In this document: in pieces, positions 9,246 to 18,491 of the stretch | How positions within the stretch are numbered: the first letter of the stretch is position 1 | Layout of the letters: each line of letters opens with the position of its first letter | Assembly (NCBI RefSeq): GCF_900890425.1 | Contig: NZ_CAAHFG010000002.1 | Coordinates: 558,001 to 622,000 of the forward strand | Direction of reading: 5' to 3' | Source: Pontiella desulfatans | GTDB taxonomy: Bacteria > Verrucomicrobiota > Kiritimatiellia > Kiritimatiellales > Pontiellaceae | DNA: 64,000 bases | The notes under the pieces: generated by a model | What the model was told of the DNA's origin: nothing | Database searches by the model: none | What the model saw: only the letters and a program-made list of their open reading frames with translations | Position numbers and translations under genes: made by a program

Positions 9246-12200
9246 ATGAAAAAGTCATGTTTATGGTTCGTGTTGCTGATCACCGCCATTAATGCACAGT
9301 CGGCGATAATTATTGATTCGGGATTTGCCGCTCTAACGGGAACGGAGTTTCCCCCGACGCTCAACAGCAATTCAATATTCCGCAACGGCGCTTACGACTC
9401 AACCGGTGAGGGCTGGCTGGGCGGCCCCGGCATGGCAGGAACAGAAACCGTTGTTGATGCGAATGCAGGCACCATACAGTTCAAAGCTGCCGGTTTTTCC
9501 GGTACAGTGGGAAGTTGGTCCGATGCATTTGGGCAGGTGAATCTCGACAGTAAGGCCACCGTCGGACAGCAGGCCCTTCAGGTTGTTGTGGTGAATATCA
9601 CCGATAATGAAGGGGATTTTGAAGCGTTGATGGAAATACAGTTCTTCTGTTTTAAAGGCACTACGGAGGTGTTCGGTAATGGGATTGCTCTTAATGCAAC
9701 CTCTGTTGGAAGCTGGTGGGAACCCATTGGAACCGTTGTGTCGACCGATACCATTACCTCCAATGGTACCTATTCAACGGGGGCTATTGATTTCGGGACA
9801 AATGGTTATGAAGTCGTTGGGTTTCGTGCCCAGTTTGTCGAATTGAACGGCTCAATCGATTTTAATGATAACATGACGGTCTCAGAAATTTCAGTTTCTT
9901 TGCCGGTTTCCACGTCTCTGCCGGATGCCCCGACCAACCTTGCCGTGACCGTCGTTTCAGGCGCGGAACTTCAGTTGAGCTGGGCAGACAGCTCTTCCAA
10001 TGAGGACGGCTTTAAGATTGAGCGAAAAAGCGGAACCAACTCCTTTTTGCAGATTGACTCAACTGCCGCGAATGTTACGACTTATTCCGATACCGGGCTG
10101 ATAAAGGGCATGCTCTACACCTATCGCGTCCGTGCTTACAACAGTATCGGGGATTCCTTTTACACCGGGGAGGCCTCCGCCGTTCCCGACGGCAACCTGC
10201 TCCCGCAGGCCGATGCCGGAACCGATCAAACCGTGACCGATGACGATTACAGCGGCGCAGAGCCGGTGATACTTGACGGGGCGGGATCCACTGATGCCGA
10301 CGGCACGATTACCAACTACGTGTGGGATATCGCCGGAACACCGATTGCCACCGGTGAAACAGCTCAGGTCTATCTTAACGTGGGTGCGCACAGCATCACG
10401 CTGACTGTGACGGACAACGAGGGGGCCACCGGAGCCGATGCCGTGCAGATCACTGTGGTGAGCCCGGGCAATCTCATCGCCATCGATACCAACACAACAT
10501 TCCAGACGATTAAAGGCTGGTGGATGAATGAGTCCTTTCAGCCGTTCACGACCGCGACAACGCAGGATGAAATTCTGAATGAAATCGTCAACGATTTCGG
10601 TATCACCGGTATGCGCTGGCATTCGCCAGGTGGAAATTCAAACATGGGAGAGCGATGGGAGCGTCGCAACGACAATGACGATGCAGACATGCCGGATTGG
10701 TCGGCGTTTAACTTTAAATATGCGGATCGGGAAATCACGGAACTTGTGCTGCCGTTGAAACGTCTGGTTGAAGCCAACGGCGAACCGTTCAGTATGTATC
10801 TGACACAGGCATTTTATGATACCGGCTCAACCGGAACGTCTCCGGCCTGGCAGATGAACAGCCCCGGTGAACATGCCGAGTTCCTGATTGCGCTGCTTCG
10901 GCGCCTGCGTGAGGTTCATGGAATTGAGGCGGATTATTGCACGATCCTGAACGAGCCGGATTATAAAAGTTCATGGACTCCCGGCATGATCCACGAGATG
11001 GTCAGAACCGTCGGCCCGCGTCTGGAGGCGGCCGGCTTGAAAACCCGGATCCAGTTCCCGGAAAGTCTCAATGTGGATGTTGGCTGGAGCGACTTTATTG
11101 AACCGGTGATCAACGATGAGGAGTTCTGGTCCTATATCGGGCTGATCAGCTATCACCGTTACGGTGGATTCACCAAACTTGCTGATCTAGGGCAGTTTGC
11201 CGCAGAGCGGGGGCTGCCGACGGCCCAGACGGAGTACGGCTATCTGACCACCGATCGGTTGTATGAAGATCTCGCGATCGGCAACAATTCCTATTGGGAC
11301 ATTTATAGCGTTCACAGCCAGATCGAAACATACGGGTCGCCTGAAATTTACAATCGTATCGAAAAAAGTTCGTGGTACTGGCGCCTGCGGCAGGTGATCC
11401 ACTATGTGCGCCCCGGCGCGGTTCGCGTGGAATCGGCTTCAAACAACGCTCAGGTGCGCGCACTGGCTTTTATTAAGGACGGAAGAACAGTTGCGGTCGT
11501 TTTAAATGATCTTGACTCCACCGCACGTTCGATCCGTCTGTCGGGTTTGACTCAGGGAACGTACGGAGTGTGCCGATCAAGGACCTCCAACCGTTACGAG
11601 GAGCTTGGCTTGCAGACGGTTGATGCTTCAGGGGAGCTCACGCTGGACGTTCCCGGCGGAACGGTTCTGACCCTCTATCCCTATCCGGGAAGCAACATGC
11701 CGCCCGTCATCAGAAACTGGAATACGGACACCTCCTGGCTGATCTCCCCTTCGGACAGCGTGAACCTGAGCTCATCCGCCACAGATCCCGAAGGTGATGC
11801 CATCAGTTATCAGTGGTCAGTGGCCCGGGCTCCGGCCGGAGCACCGGTTAATCTGGCCAGTCCGAACGCTTCTTTCTGCCCGGTGTCCGGCCTGACGGTG
11901 CCCGGTGAATATGCCTTTACACTGTCGGTCAGCGATGGGGCCGGCACGGTGCGGCGCGAGGCGCGCACCACGGTTTTTGCGTCCGACCCGCCGCCGGAGA
12001 TCATGACCATTCACAATCGGATTCCCGTGGTGGTCACGCTGCCGCAGGCCGGCACGCAGATGCGCGGGTATGCGTGGGATCTGGGCGGCACAGCCTTGAC
12101 GTATCAATGGACCGTGGTCTCGCAGCCCCCGGGTGCTGCGGCCATTTTTGCGGCTTCGACCAATATGAACAGCGACGTAACCGGCATGACGGTTGCCGGC

Positions 12201-13220
12201 GAGTATGTGTTCAGGCTGGAGGCTTCCGACGGCATCAGCACAGATGCCGAAGAGTTCATGGTGACGGTTCATCCGGAAAATGCCGCGCCGATCATTTCGT
12301 CGGCAACTGCCGATACAAACGTGCTGACTCTGCCGGAAGACAGTGTGACGCTATCTGCCGTGACCGCCGATGCGAACAGCGATCCCATTGCTCACTGGTG
12401 GAGAACGGTTTCTGCACCGCCGGGCTCCTGGCCTGTTTTTGCGGACCAGGATGAGCCGGTCACAGACGTGAGCGGACTGATCGTTCCCGGCAGTTATTCA
12501 TTCAAGCTGACGGTGGCGGATGAAACCGATGTTGTGAATAGCGGTCTTATCAACGTGACTGTTGCTTCCGGATCCTCGCCGGCCATGCTTCATCTGTGCG
12601 CTCCAGCCGGCGGAGAAACCTATAGTGTTTCCCAGCCGGTCGATATTCGCTGGAGCAGCGCTTACTTCTCCGAAGATGTAAAGATCGAACTCTATGACGG
12701 CATCGGCTGGTCGACCCTTACAGCTGCGACAACCAACGATGGAGTCGAGCCCTGGACCACGCCATCGGACTCGCTGAATGGATGCCTTATTCGCATTTCA
12801 GATGCGGCAGACGGCAACCCATCTGCTGTATCCGCTTCCCCGTTCAGGGTCGGAGGTTCGCGGTCTCCGATCGACAGCGATAGAGACGGATTGCCGGATA
12901 CATGGGAAATGGAGTATTTTAATGGTGCCACGAACGCAGTTTCAACCGCAGCAGCCCCCAATGGCGTGAATACGCTGTTTGAAACCTATATTGCCGGGCT
13001 CGATCCGGTCGACCGCTTTGCGGTTTCCAATGTTTGGAACGGGGTGGGCTGGACGGCGGTTCCAGGGCGCGTTTACACCGTGTATGGAACCACCAATCTG
13101 ATGAATAGTTTCCAACCTTTGGAAACCGGCATTGTCTGGCCGCAAAACAGCTGGACCGGTCAGGTTGGCGGGGCCGCCGGAAAGGCCTTTTATAAAGTCG
13201 ATGTGCAAATCGCGCCCTGA
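9246..13220 (+). CDS. Secreted GH30-like multimodular glycoside hydrolase
   Basis: 1324 aa with a Sec signal peptide (residues 1-19). Layout: an N-terminal module at 20-220, nearly identical to the PEP-CTERM protein at 20193; FnIII at 227-316; PKD at 317-408; a GH30/clan GH-A-like catalytic barrel with a beta-sandwich at about 412-815; three PKD/Ig-like repeats at 817-1108; an Ig-like domain to about 1200; a TSP3-like linker (DSDRDGLPDTWE); and a short C-terminal module shared with the proteins at 13360 and 21008. Candidate catalytic residues are E570 (TILNEPDY, acid/base) and E663 (AQTEYGY, nucleophile), at the spacing expected of a retaining barrel. The substrate is unknown. The start is supported by the signal peptide and the upstream purine-rich ribosome site. 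Confidence 0.85.
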   Translation: MKKSCLWFVLLITAINAQSAIIIDSGFAALTGTEFPPTLNSNSIFRNGAYDSTGEGWLGGPGMAGTETVVDANAGTIQFKAAGFSGTVGSWSDAFGQVNLDSKATVGQQALQVVVVNITDNEGDFEALMEIQFFCFKGTTEVFGNGIALNATSVGSWWEPIGTVVSTDTITSNGTYSTGAIDFGTNGYEVVGFRAQFVELNGSIDFNDNMTVSEISVSLPVSTSLPDAPTNLAVTVVSGAELQLSWADSSSNEDGFKIERKSGTNSFLQIDSTAANVTTYSDTGLIKGMLYTYRVRAYNSIGDSFYTGEASAVPDGNLLPQADAGTDQTVTDDDYSGAEPVILDGAGSTDADGTITNYVWDIAGTPIATGETAQVYLNVGAHSITLTVTDNEGATGADAVQITVVSPGNLIAIDTNTTFQTIKGWWMNESFQPFTTATTQDEILNEIVNDFGITGMRWHSPGGNSNMGERWERRNDNDDADMPDWSAFNFKYADREITELVLPLKRLVEANGEPFSMYLTQAFYDTGSTGTSPAWQMNSPGEHAEFLIALLRRLREVHGIEADYCTILNEPDYKSSWTPGMIHEMVRTVGPRLEAAGLKTRIQFPESLNVDVGWSDFIEPVINDEEFWSYIGLISYHRYGGFTKLADLGQFAAERGLPTAQTEYGYLTTDRLYEDLAIGNNSYWDIYSVHSQIETYGSPEIYNRIEKSSWYWRLRQVIHYVRPGAVRVESASNNAQVRALAFIKDGRTVAVVLNDLDSTARSIRLSGLTQGTYGVCRSRTSNRYEELGLQTVDASGELTLDVPGGTVLTLYPYPGSNMPPVIRNWNTDTSWLISPSDSVNLSSSATDPEGDAISYQWSVARAPAGAPVNLASPNASFCPVSGLTVPGEYAFTLSVSDGAGTVRREARTTVFASDPPPEIMTIHNRIPVVVTLPQAGTQMRGYAWDLGGTALTYQWTVVSQPPGAAAIFAASTNMNSDVTGMTVAGEYVFRLEASDGISTDAEEFMVTVHPENAAPIISSATADTNVLTLPEDSVTLSAVTADANSDPIAHWWRTVSAPPGSWPVFADQDEPVTDVSGLIVPGSYSFKLTVADETDVVNSGLINVTVASGSSPAMLHLCAPAGGETYSVSQPVDIRWSSAYFSEDVKIELYDGIGWSTLTAATTNDGVEPWTTPSDSLNGCLIRISDAADGNPSAVSASPFRVGGSRSPIDSDRDGLPDTWEMEYFNGATNAVSTAAAPNGVNTLFETYIAGLDPVDRFAVSNVWNGVGWTAVPGRVYTVYGTTNLMNSFQPLETGIVWPQNSWTGQVGGAAGKAFYKVDVQIAP

Positions 13221-13242
13221 TTCCATCATGAACAGCAAGCAG

Positions 13243-13256
13243 CGCATGTGCTTGCG
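13243..13256 (+). promoter_or_regulatory. LacI-type operator candidate, site 4
   Basis: CGCATGTGCTTGCG differs from site 5 (20076) only at its last base. It lies about 104 bp before the start at 13360. The leader that follows (about 13300-13359) closely resembles the one before the 20193 gene (about 20130-20192), including 'tgaaccgg.agaaa' just before the ATG. Confidence 0.7.
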
Positions 13257-13359
13257 CGGCGAGCGGGTTGGTTTTCAACAGGCGAAGCCATATTATTTTT
13301 TAAATCAGTTTAGATTGTGAATTGGGTACAAGAGTAAATGAATTGAACCGGAGAAAAAA

Positions 13360-15555
13360 ATGAACAAAAAAATGATCTCACTTATGGTTGTAATCGCACT
13401 GCTTACCTTCGGGGCTCAGGCCGTATTGGTCATCGATAACACCTTCACCAATGTGGCTGGAACCGACCTGCCTATCGGTGATTCCAACAACCTTGATCCG
13501 AACGATGAGCTGGACAACGGCTGGTATTCCGGTCCGATCAGTGACACAGAAGCATCCTTTGACCCGGCAGCTGATCAGCTTACGATTGGACCGGCGGCAT
13601 CCATTTATGATTCCCTTAAAGCTTTTGGTCAGATGAATACGGATAATAAGGTAACCACCGGACTGCAGCAGTTTCTGTTCGATGTGGCGGCGGTCACACT
13701 GGGCGGAGGAGAAACCATTTCATTCTCTGTGCAGGTGTTCGGTTCCGATCTGGTCACCGCGGGTCAGGACTGGAAAGGAATCGATTTGAACGGATCAAAC
13801 AACCACGCTCACTGGACGTCTCTCGGCACGGTCAGCACTCCTGCTGTTACCGCTGCAGGAACACACGTGACCGGCAGTGTAGATCTCGGCGACGGCTACA
13901 ACATGCTTGCCTTTAAGATTCTCTGCGTGGATAACGGGTCCGCAGGGTATGGAGACACCATTACGCTCGACGGCATCAGTGCCGCCCCGGTCTCTGTTTC
14001 TTCTGCGCCGGACGCGCCGACCAACCTCACGGCCACCGCCGCCTCCACCTCCGCCATTAACCTGAGCTGGGCGGATGCCTCTTCGAATGAGGACGGTTTC
14101 TACATTGAGCGCGGTGCCGATACCAACAGCTTCGCGGTGATTGCCACCAATGCCGCCAACACGACGGTTTATGCCGACTCCGGGCTGACAGACAGCACCG
14201 AGTACTGGTACCGCGTGAGTGCCTTCAATACCATCGGCACCTCAAGCAATAATCCGGTGGCCTCTGCAACTACACTGGTGCCGACGCCTCCGAACGCTCC
14301 GACAAATCTGGTCGTGGAGGTCCTGAGCGCAACCAGCCTGTTCCTGGAATGGACTGATCTTTCGTCCGACGAGGACGGCTTCAAGATCGAACGCAAAAGC
14401 GGAGCCGGTTCCTTTGCGCAGATCACCAATGTTGCGGCCGATGTCACAACCCTGACAGATTCCGAATTGATCTCTGGTACACTTTATACCTACCGCGTTT
14501 TCGCCTATAACGGTGCCGGTAATTCCGGGTATTCCAATGAAGAGTCCGCCGTGCCGGAGAATATTGTTTTTTCAACCAACGTGGTGTTCAACGGCACCTC
14601 TGACTCTGTGCTGATGGCTGCCGGCGATACGAGCAATGTTGTACTGATCAGTTCTGCTGGTACGCATACCCTGACCAACAGCAGCGGGTCCGATCAGATT
14701 GCATACATATTCGGCAACTTTGCCGGAACCGCACTGACCAATACCGGTGATTCGGTTGTGCTCTCCTTTCGGGTCAGCAATATGCCGGATAACGCCGTGC
14801 TTCGGTTCGGCCTTGCCGGAGCACGCGACGGAGCTCTGCATACCACCAATGTGCCCAACACGGATTTCGCCCGCGCTTATGCGGCATATGGAATTGAAAA
14901 AATCGCAGATAATATCTCGACATTCTTTTACAAGTACAATGGGGGTCCGGCCAATGTAACCACAGAAGACCGGGATGTTTTAAACTTCACAACACTGGGC
15001 CTTCTCGGCAACTGGGACTCGGCGGGTAACCCGGATCGTTTTAATAACGATTCCACTGCGGACTTCACCCTGACGTTGACTCGCGAAGCGACTGCTTTCA
15101 GTCTTTCGGGAACCATGGATGTGGCAGGCGGAACCGGTGTGCAGCAGATGGACAGCATTCAGGTGATCCCGGTTGATAACGACATGGCGTTAACGGATGC
15201 TTTCACCACCTTTGCCATTGGCTGTGCGGGATTGACGGACAGCGCTCTACTTGATTCCGGAACCGCGCTGACTGTTTCAGAGGTCACCGTTGCTCATCTG
15301 GCGCGAGAAGAAGGCGGCAGCGGCCCGATCATTCCGCCGCCGGCGTCAACGGTGAGTTTGAGTTCTCTTGGCGGGGGTCAGGATGTCATCCACTGGACCA
15401 CCGCGCAGGGATCCGGTTATGTCTACAGCGTCTGGTACTCCACCAACCTGCTCGCCGGCTTCCAACCCTTGGAAACCAACCTGGCCGATACGGTTCAGAG
15501 TCTCACCAACACGATTGGTACGTCGCCGGTTTTCTACAAGATCGAAGCGAAGTAA
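13360..15555 (+). CDS. Secreted modular FnIII/beta-sandwich protein without a recognisable catalytic domain
   Basis: 731 aa with a Sec signal peptide (about 1-21, ending GAQA). Visible layout: an N-terminal beta-rich module distantly like that of the 9246 and 20193 proteins; two FnIII domains (about 210-305 and 315-405, the second with the DEDGFKIERKSG signature); one copy of beta-sandwich module A at about 410-650; and the short C-terminal module with NLLAGFQPLETN, ending in FYKIEAK. No GH acid pair, HEXXH or sulfatase motif is visible. It probably binds polysaccharide or cell surface rather than cutting it; this is inference from the lack of a catalytic core and the presence of modules shared with its hydrolase neighbours. 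It has its own operator candidate and a terminator at 15577-15616. Confidence 0.8.
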   Translation: MNKKMISLMVVIALLTFGAQAVLVIDNTFTNVAGTDLPIGDSNNLDPNDELDNGWYSGPISDTEASFDPAADQLTIGPAASIYDSLKAFGQMNTDNKVTTGLQQFLFDVAAVTLGGGETISFSVQVFGSDLVTAGQDWKGIDLNGSNNHAHWTSLGTVSTPAVTAAGTHVTGSVDLGDGYNMLAFKILCVDNGSAGYGDTITLDGISAAPVSVSSAPDAPTNLTATAASTSAINLSWADASSNEDGFYIERGADTNSFAVIATNAANTTVYADSGLTDSTEYWYRVSAFNTIGTSSNNPVASATTLVPTPPNAPTNLVVEVLSATSLFLEWTDLSSDEDGFKIERKSGAGSFAQITNVAADVTTLTDSELISGTLYTYRVFAYNGAGNSGYSNEESAVPENIVFSTNVVFNGTSDSVLMAAGDTSNVVLISSAGTHTLTNSSGSDQIAYIFGNFAGTALTNTGDSVVLSFRVSNMPDNAVLRFGLAGARDGALHTTNVPNTDFARAYAAYGIEKIADNISTFFYKYNGGPANVTTEDRDVLNFTTLGLLGNWDSAGNPDRFNNDSTADFTLTLTREATAFSLSGTMDVAGGTGVQQMDSIQVIPVDNDMALTDAFTTFAIGCAGLTDSALLDSGTALTVSEVTVAHLAREEGGSGPIIPPPASTVSLSSLGGGQDVIHWTTAQGSGYVYSVWYSTNLLAGFQPLETNLADTVQSLTNTIGTSPVFYKIEAK

Positions 15556-15576
15556 TAGGGGTTGGCTCAGGCAAAC

Positions 15577-15616
15577 GCCCCGATTTCCACATATTGGGAA
15601 TCGGGGCTTCATTTTT
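15577..15616. terminator. Terminator between convergent 13360 gene and lacI
   Basis: The stem gccccgat (15577-15584) pairs with atcggggc (15600-15607), extended inward with mismatches, followed by 'ttcattttt'. As at 9092-9147, the hairpin is followed at once by a TTCCAA...TTGGAA palindrome (15615-15629). Confidence 0.75.
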
Positions 15617-15629
15617 CCAATGTTTGGAA

Positions 15630-16658
15630 CTATTCAGTGGGCTCAGGAAAACTTTTTCCCGAGACCCATAGGCAGGGAATGACGGTGGTTTCGGGCTTTG
15701 CGGGAGAGCCTGTTTCATCGTGGCGGATCATGCTGTCCACTTGCTGCACGGCTCGCAGCGCGATCTGATCCATCTGCCATCGGTATCCGGCGATGGCTGA
15801 GCCCTCTTCAATTTTCAGTGCAATTAGCCGGATTTGTTCTGGGGTTTTGATGCCCGACTTTTTCAGAGGCCATTCGATGCTGCTGTTAGGAACAATCGCA
15901 TTGTGAACGCCTTCTTCGGCCAGCCATGAGACCATGGCCTGCTGTGCATCCGGTGAGATTTTGAAAAACTGGGGGGGGGGGCAGGCGATACCGGCTTGTT
16001 TCCATAGTTCGATCACCTGCAGTGCGGCTGAATGGTTGAGCTCATCGGTTTTAGATCGGTGGGGCTGCTCAATCAGGCAGATGGCGGCCGAGGCGGGACA
16101 GCTTTTGAGGATTCTCTTCCCTGCATTCAGCAGAGTCCAGAAAGTGTCGTAACGAACGGTTGAAAGTCCGGTTTCCGCTTCCTCGCCGGTCAGGGTCTGC
16201 ACGGAGGAAAACTGATTCCAGGGGAAGTTCTGCCAGGCGGTTTGATCTTTGGAGGCCATGGCGATGATGCCGGCCACGCCGCGCGATTTTAGCACCCGGG
16301 CGGCAGAAGTCGCATCCGGATAGTCATCGACATACAGCGATTCAAATCCGTAGCCTAGATCCTCCGCGATTTTACGGATACCGTTCTTCAGCAGAAGATA
16401 ATGATTCGGATAATCTTTTTTCGACCACGCCACGAATGCCATGGAAACGGACCGCCCCGAGGGATGGATGGCCCAGCGCCGCTCCGCGAGCCGGCGCAAG
16501 GATGGATCGGGCCGGTAATTCATCTCCGCCGCCTTGGCCTTTACCCGCTCGCGGGTGGCTTTCGGAATGCTGGGAAGATCGTTCAGTGCGCGTGAAACCG
16601 TCGATGGATTAATTCCCAGCGCCGCTGCCACATCTTTGAGTCGAACCACGTTATTCAT
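15630..16658 (-). CDS. LacI-family transcriptional regulator
   Basis: 342 aa when started at the ATG complementing 16656-16658 (MNNVVRLKDVAAALGINP). The frame is open further upstream, but an earlier start would put the operator at 16674-16687 inside the coding sequence. The N-terminal helix-turn-helix (VRLKDVAAALGINPSTVSRAL) and hinge region are typical of LacI/GalR. The rest is a periplasmic-binding-like effector domain with the characteristic LIEQ and 'GxxTPEQIRLIAL' segments near the end. It is divergent from the GH2-sulfatase operon, with one operator candidate between them. Because the same site precedes the other transcription units of the locus, this is the best candidate for the local regulator. 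The inducer would be a sugar from the degraded polymer (inference). Confidence 0.9.
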   Translation of the reverse strand: MNNVVRLKDVAAALGINPSTVSRALNDLPSIPKATRERVKAKAAEMNYRPDPSLRRLAERRWAIHPSGRSVSMAFVAWSKKDYPNHYLLLKNGIRKIAEDLGYGFESLYVDDYPDATSAARVLKSRGVAGIIAMASKDQTAWQNFPWNQFSSVQTLTGEEAETGLSTVRYDTFWTLLNAGKRILKSCPASAAICLIEQPHRSKTDELNHSAALQVIELWKQAGIACPPPQFFKISPDAQQAMVSWLAEEGVHNAIVPNSSIEWPLKKSGIKTPEQIRLIALKIEEGSAIAGYRWQMDQIALRAVQQVDSMIRHDETGSPAKPETTVIPCLWVSGKSFPEPTE

Positions 16659-16673
16659 AAGATAATCATTATA

Positions 16674-16687
16674 CGCATGCGCTTGCA
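16674..16687 (+). promoter_or_regulatory. LacI-type operator candidate in the lacI/GH2 divergent promoter
   Basis: CGCATGCGCTTGCA sits 15 bp upstream of the lacI start and about 30 bp upstream of the GH2 start. This is the expected position for autoregulation plus control of the divergent operon. It is identical to the site at 9150-9163. Confidence 0.75.
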
Positions 16688-16718
16688 TTGTGCAAGGTTT
16701 GAATTCGGATGGGTAAGG

Positions 16719-18491
16719 ATGGATATTAACCGAATGCTGAAAGATCAAATTCCCCGTCCCGAACACCCCCGCCCGCAGTTTTGTCGGAATACCTGGCTTT
16801 GTCTGAATGGTGAATGGAGCTATGAGTTCGATTTCGGTGAAAGCGGTATGGACCCTGTCCGGGGGATGTTTCGGAGCGCCGGGTTTGGCAGAAACATTAC
16901 CGTTCCGTTTTGTCCGGAAAGCGAGTTGTCGGGGGTAGGCCATAAGGATTTTATCCCGGCAATATGGTATCACCGAACGATGGAGGTTCCATCGGAGTGG
17001 GGCGGGAAGAGAATTCTACTTCACTTTGGTGCTGTCGACTATGAATGTGAAGTGTTCATTGATGGTGTATCCGCAGGGCTGCACTTTGGAGGAACCGTTT
17101 CTTTTACGTTCGATATTACGAAATGGATACAACTTGGCAAGACACATCATCTTGTTGTCCGGGTGAAGGACGATCTCCGCGAGGGGAACCAGCCCGCCGG
17201 AAAACAATGTTTTTCATATAAATCAAAAGGCTGCCATTACACGCGTACGACGGGAATATGGCAGACGGTTTGGTTGGAAGCGGTCGCCCCGTACGGCCTT
17301 AAAGATATTCACATTGTTCCGGACTTCGACAGCTCCTCATTTGTCATCATTCCCCGATATCTCTCGGTTCGGCGGCGATTGCGGCTGGTTGTTCTGGCGA
17401 AAGCGAATGGCGCGGTTGCTGCAGAGGCGGATATTCCGGCGGTTGACGGCGTGCCTGCGGTTTTGCAGATGGCTTCATCAATTCCCTGGGACATCGAAAA
17501 CCCTTTTCTTTACGATCTCGAGTTAAAGGTGGTTGATGATGACGGGCGTGTACTGGATGAAGTCAGCAGCTATGCGGGGCTGCGAAAAGTTCACATTGAG
17601 GGCAATCGCATCTATTTGAACAACAAGCCGGTCTATCAACGGCTGGTTCTGGACCAGGGATTCTATCCCGATGGAATCTGGACCGCTCCGAGCGACGAAG
17701 CCTTGAAAAACGACATTCTGCTTGCTAAAAAAGCCGGCTTCAACGGTGCGCGCCTGCACCAGAAGGTTTTTGAGGAGCGGTTTCACTATTGGGCTGATCG
17801 GTTGGGATATATTACCTGGGGTGAGTCTTCGTCGTGGGGCTGCGACTGCAACACCCCCGAGGGGGCTCGTAACTTTATCAGTGAATGGCGCGAAATTATT
17901 GTGCGCGACCGCAACCATCCGTCGATCATCATTTGGACTCCGTGGAATGAAACCCGCTACTATAATAATCCTGGGCAGCACAAGCGGGTGCATATGGATG
18001 CCTATAAGATTTGCAAGGATTTGGATCCGACCCGACCCGTCAATGATGCCAGCGGTTATCTGCATCACATAACCGATGTGTGGACCGTTCACGACTATGA
18101 GCAGGATCCTGAAAGACTCCGTAAAAACCATACGCCCGATCCGGATCGGGGCGTTTTCCGGAACATGCCGGAGTACGAGCCGGAGTATGAAGGTCAGCCT
18201 TATTTGATTGATGAGTATGGCGGTATGAAATGGGTTGGCGGCGAGGCGGAAGAACCTGACAGTGCCGCCTGGGGATACGGTGATGATTCCGGGACGCTCG
18301 ACGCATTCTATACTCGTCTCGAAGGCTTGACCGACGTTATCCTGAGCCGGGATCATATCTGCGGCTACTGCTACACACAGCTCACGGATGTTGAGCAGGA
18401 GCAGAACGGTATCTATTATTTCGATCGGTCGGAAAAGTTTGATATGAAGCGGATTGCGCAAATATTTAAGAAAGAAAGAGCGGCATCATGA
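16719..18491 (+). CDS. Glycoside hydrolase family 2 enzyme (beta-galactosidase/glucuronidase type)
   Basis: 590 aa from the ATG at 16719; the frame also begins at 16677, but that codon lies in the operator. A start at 16734 with a better-spaced purine run is possible. GH2 architecture is clear: an N-terminal sugar-binding jelly roll (LNGEWSYEFDF ... VPFCPESELSGVG ... IWYHRTMEVP), an Ig-like middle domain, and a TIM barrel with R-x-x-H-Q in ARLHQKVFEERFHYWADRLG. The acid/base is E411 (WTPWNETR) and the nucleophile is E499 (LIDEYGG). There is no signal peptide, so it is probably cytoplasmic and acts on imported oligosaccharides. The stop overlaps the sulfatase start in an ATGA tetranucleotide, indicating translational coupling. 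The exact sugar specificity is not readable. Confidence 0.9.
   Translation: MDINRMLKDQIPRPEHPRPQFCRNTWLCLNGEWSYEFDFGESGMDPVRGMFRSAGFGRNITVPFCPESELSGVGHKDFIPAIWYHRTMEVPSEWGGKRILLHFGAVDYECEVFIDGVSAGLHFGGTVSFTFDITKWIQLGKTHHLVVRVKDDLREGNQPAGKQCFSYKSKGCHYTRTTGIWQTVWLEAVAPYGLKDIHIVPDFDSSSFVIIPRYLSVRRRLRLVVLAKANGAVAAEADIPAVDGVPAVLQMASSIPWDIENPFLYDLELKVVDDDGRVLDEVSSYAGLRKVHIEGNRIYLNNKPVYQRLVLDQGFYPDGIWTAPSDEALKNDILLAKKAGFNGARLHQKVFEERFHYWADRLGYITWGESSSWGCDCNTPEGARNFISEWREIIVRDRNHPSIIIWTPWNETRYYNNPGQHKRVHMDAYKICKDLDPTRPVNDASGYLHHITDVWTVHDYEQDPERLRKNHTPDPDRGVFRNMPEYEPEYEGQPYLIDEYGGMKWVGGEAEEPDSAAWGYGDDSGTLDAFYTRLEGLTDVILSRDHICGYCYTQLTDVEQEQNGIYYFDRSEKFDMKRIAQIFKKERAAS

Noticed and set aside
16659-16973. 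An N-terminal extension of the LacI regulator
   Set aside because: It would place the operator inside the coding sequence and precede the canonical LacI start; an internal ATG at 16658 fits the family.
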